Positions 55,257 through 64,000 of a stretch of 64,000 bases of DNA are shown here, one piece after another. The stretch comes from Undaria pinnatifida. Its lineage: Eukaryota; Sar; Phaeophyceae; Laminariales; Alariaceae. Each line of letters begins with the position of its first letter. Positions within the stretch are counted from its first letter, which is position 1. The DNA is taken from contig JABAKD010000025.1 of the NCBI GenBank assembly GCA_012845835.1, forward strand, positions 23,173,923-23,237,922. The letters are read 5' to 3'. The notes under the pieces were generated by a model. That model saw only the letters and a program-made list of their open reading frames with translations. It was not told the DNA's origin and ran no database searches. Made by a program: the position numbers and the translations under genes.

Positions 55257-57510
55257 TGACCTCCCAGAAAGGACTCGACAAACTCTGAGCGATAGGCTCT
55301 ATCAAAATCAACTCCCGGCAGCAGAGAGGCTGTCTGTTAAAGGAGGCTCTTTTCATCAAGGCGACTCGTGCAAGCGGTCACCCCGCACCCAGCAGCATCC
55401 AAATCCGTAATGCTGGATGTTTTGAAATTTCGATTTTTTTCGGAAACCTCCATAACGCCCTTGATTTCTACACAAGCACCACTACTGCACTTGAAACGGC
55501 TGTTTAATACAGCAGCTCCTATCATACGTGCGGCGGGATTACTGGTACTACTACACTCCTGTACAAGTACTCACAAGACATCTGAGTGAACCGCTACTTG
55601 GTACATACTATTTATCATCATCAATGGGGAATCCAACAACAGCTACAGCCTTAAGCAACACCCAGAGAACAAGGACGTATGCTCTTCCGACGTATTTCTT
55701 CGCACCCTGGGCGGCACCGCTGACACGTCATCAACACCTGCTGTAGTTCCTGCAGCGCAGGCAAGCAACAACGCCAATCGAGACGAATGCATGTTCACAG
55801 AGACCCAAGAATTCTGCACCAACTCCAGCATCGCGAGGGAGCACACCACGACGGTAACGCCCCAACGGAAGAGGGTATGGACAAAATGTTGCGACCCAAA
55901 AGGAGTGCACACCAACAGGTGTAAACAACACGCTTGAAGAGGCTACTGCCACGGAGACTGAGCGCCAACATGAGCAAATCCCGGACATCACGCCCAAGGA
56001 AGCCATTGTCACTGAGACGGAGCGCCTTTGTGCGCTAGTCCAGGTTATGCTACACTACTCGCCCGGGGACGCAGGTTCTACTACGGCTGGGGCCGCACCG
56101 GATGTACCGCATCACGAGACCGCCAGTACAAGACCCAATCCAAGAGTCGAGGATACCTTCGGCAACACGCACGCGGCAGAAGCATCGGGGAGCCGCCGAC
56201 CACGTGTGTGGAGTTCTGCACCGAGAGAGACACATTTCGTATTTCGGAGGATGAAAACCAGGTGATTAAAATCCCCAACGACATACTAAGATGCCGTCCA
56301 CTTCACGGATCAGCATCGCCTGGAATAACCGGAACCGGAATCAACGGAACTACGATCATTGGACCAACAGCATCACATGGGACCATTGGAGTCGCCGTGG
56401 ATCATCGCTATCTGGGACCACCGGACCATCAGGTGAGCCAAGGGTCGACGGATCGACAATGCCCGCTTCACCCGGGATCGCACCAGCTACGTTTGAGCCA
56501 AGACTTGGAACCAACCTCAACAACGAGACCGACCGTCAGGAGGGGGTTCACACGCTCACGACAGCAAAAGGAGAGCCGCCGGAAAACCGCGAGACAGGAT
56601 CCGAGGAATCAACACAGGACGGTCAAGAGCCTCTGGCGACATCTCCGGTCTTCGTGTACACCCGCAAGCCAACCTCATGCTTTCTCTCTATCCTGAGCGA
56701 AACGTCCATACACATCGAGGCCAAGACGCACAGACTGGCTGAATAGTTAACAGTAGAGGCGGAGCTGATGACGGCAACCATTTTTGAGGGAAAGGCAGCC
56801 ACCTATCTCTCCAACTTTAAGACAAAGTTAAGCCTCTAGTTTTAAGCGACGGACATCGGACTAATCACATTTGGCGACGTCTACATCAACGACGTCTGCA
56901 TCAACAATATCTACACCGACAACGTCTACACCATTAAGGTCGAGCCACTGGAAGTGTGAAATGCGTTATCTCTTTACCAAAGCTGTACGTAGAGTGTCGC
57001 ATGTTCTCTTTCTACGGGGCGAGAGCAGAGACAACGACCGGTGTTGTCCATGGTTTGGAGATTGCGAAATATCGCAGTTAATACCAAGTAAGAGTAAAAG
57101 CCGAATACGTAATTTCGACTGGATAGTACACAAGGAATACTGGTAGGCTGTTCACTCCTATGATGGTTGCAGAATGATTAACAGGTGGACTGTTTTAGAC
57201 TATTGCAAACATCGTCTATTTCTTTGTTGATTATCCGACCGGAGTATTGTTGACGTCTGATGATTTTAGTATTATAAGCTAGTAAGTTAACTTGCATAAA
57301 TATGCAGAAGAACGTATCGTGTCAGAGCAGCATTTTTCGTGTCCGCTTATTTTGTGTTCACCCCTTGGGTATTCTAGCAAGATGAGTTTGCTCTACGCCT
57401 GAATATTTTCCCAACATTTATCATTGTTGCTGCGTGCATTTCTGTTATGGCGTGTTTTAGCATTTGACGCAGAGTTAGAAAGTGCTAACTTAACGGTAGG
57501 AGGCATTAAA

Positions 57511-58012
57511 GATCCTACTTGCCAGTAACCATCATGTCGTTACTTGATAGCAATTAAAGTCATTTGGTATACATTGCGAGTTGTTCGTACAACAGCCAGT
57601 ACTAATAAGTCTGTTAGATGTCGTTTATCGATGCGGTATTTAGCATGCAGAAGTCTCAGCAGTAACAACTTGGATACATGATGCACAGCAGTTTACTGGC
57701 TTATCATATCCAAAAGCTGGTACATGTAGTACGTACGAACAATGCGGTTTACCTAAATGATGCGGCGAAATAACGTACGTGTAGCAACATGCATAGAATA
57801 TGATCTTGGGTTGACTGTCGGGACATTGACGTAGCTAAGCTCCTAGAAGCAAACCTCAGGAAACGTTGCCATAGGTACGGTAGACCACGAGCAAGTATCA
57901 GGAAACTTTGCTGTAGGTAGATCAGACAACTGCTCGTAGAGTACATCTGTCCGTAGCATAGGCATTGTGCCGTCTCGATCAGGTGATGGTCAGACCCACC
58001 TCGATCACTCCA
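57511..58012 (+). repeat. ~500-bp direct repeat D, copy 2
   Basis: Partner of 53545-54061. It runs directly into inverted repeat I copy 2 with no spacer, unlike copy 1, which has about 150 bp between D and I. Confidence 0.85.
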
Positions 58013-58013
58013 C

Positions 58014-58263
58014 TTTGCTCACAATCAGCTCTCGTCAGCTGAGCAAATTCATCAATAAATCAACATGTCGGCTTGGGGTCGCCGACCAACTTCTTATCTT
58101 CTTCCTTTGAAGCTCTTCTACAGACACACTTCACCGTGAGTCTGCGCTAGCCTCTAAACCTTACACATGCTGTGTCTTGATCGGGTCACCCGCAAGCGAG
58201 CCTTCGCAAGCGTATACCAGCTACGGGCTGACACACGCTACACACCGCCACCTGAAGGTCAAC
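58014..58263 (-). repeat. ~260-bp inverted repeat I, copy 2
   Basis: Inverse of 54214-54478. Its outer end coincides with the right border of the insertion. Confidence 0.85.
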
Positions 58264-58275
58264 ATGAACTACTAG

Positions 58276-59510
58276 TCAAAACGGGCGAATACGATATTGC
58301 GATTGACTCTCCCTCGTTGGGTGCTGCCAATGCGCGGACAAAGGAACATTCAAGAAATCTTGCCAGCACGTCAAGACAAAACAACACATACGATACATAT
58401 ACCCATACCACACTTGCATGTCCAAACCCTAGGTCGTATTCAATCAGATCGAAAAAACAGGCAAAGCCAGCGTTATATGCCCCCAATTCACGGCCTGTTT
58501 CACCCCTTATATATCGATGATGATTTATTCTCGTCATGTCAGTGGAGGAATCCCAAATATATCTCCAAAGGGTTGCCGGTGGCGGCGGAGCCCATTGTCC
58601 CGACGTCGATAAAACTTGTCACCAAAGGGGTGAACGAAAGCAATTGAATCATGCCGAAGACTCTAGCATCGATCAGGCGCCGGGTGTAGAGTGTCGCGGC
58701 CAGCAGCGTGATCGAGCCCGAAGTAGCCACGGCAAAATATGCGTGGAAGAGAAGCGCGGGGGCAGCCGGGTACGCCTCCCGCAGGCGTTCCACCCACCCG
58801 CTTCCGGTTAAGGTGGCGAACAGATGCGGGAGGCCGGGGACCAAGTTCGCTATCGACCCACCCCGGTTGATTGCGTCACCCCACCCGTAGTCCCCCCTAC
58901 GCATTTCAATGTGACCAGAAGCCGGCTTCGGCGACAGACGGCCTCTTCCTGGTCCTCCTGCAGATTTGCTGATGTCACGCTCTCTTCTCCTCGTCCTGTT
59001 TTCTTTCGCAATGCTTTCTTCAGCTTCCACGTACGTGATGACGAGGATAGCGAAGCTAGCCGCCGCTAGCCACGGGTCGGCGGGTGCCAGAGAAGATGGG
59101 TAGGCTCCTGAGACGTACCAGGCGTACCACAGCTGTATGACGGACGCGCACACGCCGTTTAGAGCCCAGCTGCGAGTGTCGGCCATAGGTATTGAGCTTA
59201 GAACGCTGACAAGCCCAGTACCGATAATGAAAAGTGGAACCGGCGTATCGGTCTCTAGCTGCGGGATGCCTGCGAAGAGTTCTGTGCCTAGTACATTCAG
59301 CAGCCACAAGGAACCACAAACCTGATACAGCTGCATGTACGAGATGTGCCAGGGAGCAGAGTAAGGCGCAAGTCGAGGAAACAGGTCAGCAGCTTTCTCC
59401 GTATAATAATGCCAATAGATGGAATATAGCATGGAAAACGTATTGCTTATAAGTAATGCTTTATTATGGTCAAGATAAGGTTCGCCCGCTTCACTACAAA
59501 AACTTAGAGT
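58276..59510 (-). repeat. Segment B, copy 2 (duplicated block carrying the membrane gene)
   Basis: Counterpart of 16115-17400, about 90% similar, same orientation. Confidence 0.85.
58539..59432 (-). CDS. Multi-pass membrane protein, copy 2 (better preserved)
   Basis: 297 codons from ATG at 59432 (MLYSIYWHYYTEKAADLFPR). The frame is open further upstream to about 59540, so an upstream exon is possible (CTTATAAG just before could be an acceptor). Predicted membrane segments: VCGSLWLLNVLGTELFAG, LFIIGTGLVSVLSSI, ASVIQLWYAWYVSGAY, AAASFAILVITYV, LLFHAYFAVATSGSITLLAA and MIQLLSFTPLVTSFIDV. A central polar loop has GRGRLSPKPASG and MRRGDYGWGDAINRGGS. Loop residues differ most between copies while membrane segments are nearly identical, which suggests past selection on protein sequence. 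I do not recognise the family; location and function unknown. Confidence 0.65.
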   Translation of the reverse strand: MLYSIYWHYYTEKAADLFPRLAPYSAPWHISYMQLYQVCGSLWLLNVLGTELFAGIPQLETDTPVPLFIIGTGLVSVLSSIPMADTRSWALNGVCASVIQLWYAWYVSGAYPSSLAPADPWLAAASFAILVITYVEAEESIAKENRTRRRERDISKSAGGPGRGRLSPKPASGHIEMRRGDYGWGDAINRGGSIANLVPGLPHLFATLTGSGWVERLREAYPAAPALLFHAYFAVATSGSITLLAATLYTRRLIDARVFGMIQLLSFTPLVTSFIDVGTMGSAATGNPLEIYLGFLH

Positions 59511-59544
59511 CCTGTTTTGGGAATTTGCAAGGCTTACCACGGTA

Positions 59545-59900
59545 TTTTGACAGGACGGGAACGACGGGAACGGCGCGACGGGACGGTAAAGCCGTCGTCA
59601 AACTGGTCCCGTCGTCCCGTCCCGCCCCGTCCCGTCGTCAAATCTCCTATCGTTGTCACTTACCGTCCCGTCCCGTCATCAAACTATGACCCGTTGTACG
59701 TTACCGTCCCGTACCGCCAAGAAAATCACTCCAGTGGGAAATTATCGTCCCGTCCCGTCGCGACACTTTCAACTGCGTCCCGTTATCCAAACCCGCACCG
59801 TTGTCTTTACCGTCCAGTCCAGCATCCAAAACTTGTCCCCTCTCGTCCAAGATTCGCCCCTGCCCGTTGCCTCTTCCCGTCCATTCCCGCCAAGAAATTA
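59545..59900 (+). repeat. CCCGTC-rich degenerate minisatellite
   Basis: Irregular repetition of CCGTCCCGTC, CGTCGTCAAA and TACCGTCCCG. The Pro/Val/Arg frames in it are compositional. Confidence 0.8.
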
Positions 59901-60054
59901 AGGATTTACGAGATTTCGTTTTGCACTTTGGAAATTCACTTCCTTTGTGTTGTCAACAGCAAACTGGTATGTACATTAAGTTGAAGCGATACGAATGTAC
60001 GAAGTACGAAAATACCATAGGCCGTCCGAGTACCAGTACTACCCAGTGCCAGTC

Positions 60055-60358
60055 ATTTCAGGTCGAAGTACTCCAAGTACTCGCGAGTACTCAGTCATAG
60101 GCCGAAGTACTCCACGTACTCGCGAGTACTCAGTCATTCCAGTTCGAAGTACTCCTGGTACTCGCGAATAGACAGTCGTTTCAGGTCGAAGTACTCCAGG
60201 TACTCGCGAGTACTCAGTCATTCTAGTCCGAAGTACTCCAGGTATTCGAGAGTACTCGGTCATTTCAGCTCGAAATACTCCAGGCACTGGCAAGTACTCA
60301 GTCATTTCAGGTCGAAGTACCTCAGGTACAGGCGAGTACTTAGTCATTTCAGCTCGAA
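60055..60358 (+). repeat. ~42-bp minisatellite, seven units
   Basis: Unit GTCATTTCAGGTCGAAGTAC followed by TCCAGGTACTCGCGAGTACTCA; units are nearly head to tail and contain the palindrome GAGTACTC. Directly followed by the CTA array. Confidence 0.9.
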
Positions 60359-60360
60359 GT

Positions 60361-62008
<1,648 letters not shown>

Positions 62009-62129
62009 CTGCTACTGCGTAATAATTGCATTGGCCAACGGGGGTGTTTTGGTTTCGGCCCTACTGCAGTACGTATGCAATACTTTGGAACATTCATGCC
62101 ATTTCGAGGTATATCTACAAAAGAGTAAG

Positions 62130-62310
62130 AATCTATTAGCAGGCTGAATTTGTGTAGGCACTGCTGTGCCGGGGGGAGTATTATAAGCTGTGTTCACGTG
62201 CAGTGCGGTGGGCGACCGTAGACGTGATGAAAACACGAACTATTGATGGCAAATTCGTTGAGCGTTGACCCCACATGGAACCATGCCATGATTCACTCCA
62301 TTCATGGTTG
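62130..62310 (+). repeat. Dispersed ~190-bp repeat, copy 2
   Basis: Partner of 24950-25150, same orientation. The following 62310-62720 holds no supported gene. Confidence 0.65.
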
Positions 62311-62724
62311 TACTTATTCGCACCGGTCGCCCCGGTGGCGTATCAAGTTATTCTCGAGCTTGGTATAGATAGGTCAGTTTCGTGAGTTTGAGCCCCGCCG
62401 AGTGCATACTCGTGTAAATTCGTTGCGATTTTTTCTTGTGCACAATTTGACTTGCGGAAAGCGCGAGAGCGTGAGTTGTCAACATTCGATGAAAAAGTGA
62501 CGAGCAGTGGGATTGCTGAACCTTATGCGCGATGAAAATTGGAGGCAAGAACCGGGGGGGAGAAGGGATGACACCTGTGACCACGGCTTGTCCAGAAGCT
62601 GCAAAGTAGAAGTGTGAGATAAAAATATAAAAGAAATTAAATATTACGTCTGCTTGTAATGAGACACGACACACGGAATTCAAAATGTGCGTGCGCGGTC
62701 ATGGCCTCAGATATTATAAAAATC

Positions 62725-62850
62725 AAAGTACACTCCAGCTGTGAGATCGAATATTTTGTCGAAACTCATCTTTGCGAGCTGTGTGTGATACTCCGATCGC
62801 GCGTATTACGGGTTGTGTTTCCTCATTAAGGATATATGGCGGCGACTCCC
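62725..62850 (-). repeat. CAGCTG dispersed repeat, minus copy
   Basis: CCAGCTGTGAGATCGAA..TTTTGTCGAAACTCATC and GTGATACTCCGATCGCGCGT as in the 33.7-kb cluster. It heads the G-rich block that follows. Confidence 0.8.
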
Positions 62851-62859
62851 TTTGCAACT

Positions 62860-64000
62860 ACAGTTAGTATAGCTATCAGGGTCAATAAGGTGATGTTATG
62901 CAGTCTGTGCGCGGAAACTAAAAACCCGTTTCTGAGGGGGACAAAATCTGACAGCTGTGGAAGGAAATGCATCCGTTCATCAAGTGAATGCTGTAAGTTG
63001 AATATCCGGTGAGGGGAGGGCGGAGTTTCGAAGGACGTGGGGGCCTTGTTTTGATGAAAAGGGGGCGGGGTTGGAGGGGGGGGGAAGGGGGGGGGGGGGG
63101 GGGGGGGCGGACGGGCGGGCAATTTGTGCGTGGAAGCTATAAATCCTTCAAGGGGATGAACGATCCTGAAGGTTTTGAAAAAAATAAAAAATGCATAAGT
63201 TTATCATTGGGGGGGGGGGGTGGGGCGGGGGTGGTGCGGGTGGTGCAGCTCAATCTGTGCGTGGAAACTATACATTATTTTGAGGGGATAAATGTGACGG
63301 TTTTGGAAAGAATGCATCAGTTTATCATGTATATCCCGGGGTAAGTCGTACAATCAGTGAGTAGAGGGCGAAGTGTTCGAAGGGGTGGGGGTGGGATGGG
63401 GTGGGGGGGTGGGGAGGTGGGGGGTGGGGGCGGGGGGGGAGTTGGGGAGGGGGGGAAGGGAAGGGCTTCAGGTGGCAAAAATGTAGGGGGTTTTATACGC
63501 GTGGTGCTAGGTCTAGGCGATGGTGCGGGTGGTGGGGAAGGAGGGGGCGTTCGGGGCGGGCGGGGGGGGGGGGGAGCGGCGGAACGGATGGCTCTAGAAA
63601 GATGTTGAGGTGATATCCAGTGCGTGAAGTGTTTATTAATCTGGCCGATTTCGATATTAGGTGGGGCGTTTGAGCACGGGAGAGCAAGAAGGGGGGGTGG
63701 GGGGGGGGGGGAGGGGAGGATTTTTAAGAGGTTTAGGTCACATGTAAAATGTAAAATTCAAATACACTCTGGCTGTGAGACCAAAGATATGTAGGGGCTG
63801 CTTATACGCGTGTTGCTAGGTCTAGGCGATCGTGCGGGTGGTGGGAAAAGAGGGGGCGTTGGAGGTGGGGGTTGACGGGGGTGGGGGGAAATAATGAAAA
63901 CCGCGTCATGGATGGTCAGAAAGATAATTACGTGATATCAACTGCGTAGAGGTGTTTATCACTCTGGCCGAGTTCGATTGTAAGTGGGGCGTTTCAACAA
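62860..64000 (+). repeat. G-rich composite repeat block (inverse of 34.1-34.4 kb), runs off the window
   Basis: Repeating modules: GTGCG.GGAA.CTA (about 62910, 63128, 63258), AATGCAT..GTT.ATCA, and TATACGCGTG.TGCTAGGTCTAGGCGA (63493 and 63802), separated by G-runs of up to 20. The same modules appear in complement at 34080-34370. No coding potential; the Gly-rich frames are compositional. Confidence 0.8.

Larger units (their letters stand above)
53545..58263. mobile_element. 4.7-kb insertion splitting the copy-2 membrane-gene segment (element of unknown class)
   Basis: Copy 1 (15925-17400) is continuous here, whereas copy 2 has 4,719 extra bp bounded by ATGAACTATTAG (53533-53544) and ATGAACTACTAG (58264-58275), a 12-bp direct repeat with one mismatch. 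The ends do not form terminal inverted repeats. A direct pair (53545-54061 and 57511-58012) and an inverted pair (54214-54478 and 58014-58263) lie within. Interior coding is degenerate: 56028-56746 has two overlapping Thr/Ser/Arg/Gly-rich frames with no recognised domain. Possibly a degraded retroelement or composite; class undetermined. Confidence 0.6.

Noticed and set aside
56028-56746. 222- and 151-codon overlapping plus-strand frames in the 4.7-kb insertion
   Set aside because: Thr/Ser/Arg/Gly-biased translation, overlapping frames and no recognisable domain; left as degenerate interior rather than called as a gene.
60055-60358. CRISPR-like regularly spaced repeats
   Set aside because: The units are contiguous head-to-tail minisatellite repeats without unique spacers, in a eukaryotic context.

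Overview
This is a repeat-dominated nuclear window from a eukaryote. The evidence is GT-AG introns in a long multi-exon gene, LTR and LINE retrotransposons, a Mutator-like DNA transposon, CCCTAA telomere-type tracts and abundant micro/minisatellites. The mix of MULE, Copia, Gypsy chromovirus and LINE families, with the CCCTAA (TTAGGG) telomere type, fits a stramenopile, most likely a brown alga. That placement is inference from family resemblance only. There is no operon logic, no rRNA gene and no CRISPR array.

Region 2770-14551 is one almost perfect Mutator-like element of about 11.8 kb. It has terminal inverted repeats of about 295 bp, the outer 228 bp identical by eye, and an exact 10-bp target-site duplication. 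Inside is a single plus-strand gene of about 18 exons (4538-12594) whose reading frame survives nearly all splice joins. It encodes about 1,535 residues: an N-terminal OTU-type cysteine protease domain, a charged coiled-coil/acidic middle, a Cys2/His2-type DNA-binding region, a MULE DDE core and a SWIM zinc finger. The right subterminal part is a tandem array that reuses inner TIR sequence.

Region 14.5-35 kb has few genes. It holds a multi-pass membrane protein gene (copy 1, 16376-17179, 5' end frameshifted), two LINE 3'-end remnants, several families of short dispersed repeats, a head-to-head pair of tRNA-related elements, and an interstitial telomere tract framed by a 27-bp inverted repeat.

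Region 35.3-49.4 kb is a nest of LTR elements. A minus-strand Copia (35595-46046, TSD GTATC) landed in a minus-strand Gypsy fragment. A young plus-strand Copia (39742-45436, LTRs about 99% identical) then landed in the gag of the first Copia. A second, internally deleted Gypsy chromovirus (46640-49400) carries the uninterrupted version of the first insertion site and so confirms the TSD.

Region 50-64 kb is satellite-rich: a 1.3-kb array of 12-bp HindIII-site units interrupted by telomere tracts, a ~35-bp minisatellite, a 4.7-kb insertion inside the second copy of the membrane-gene segment, the intact membrane-gene copy 2 (58539-59432), a 1.65-kb CTA trinucleotide array, and G-rich repeats to the window end.
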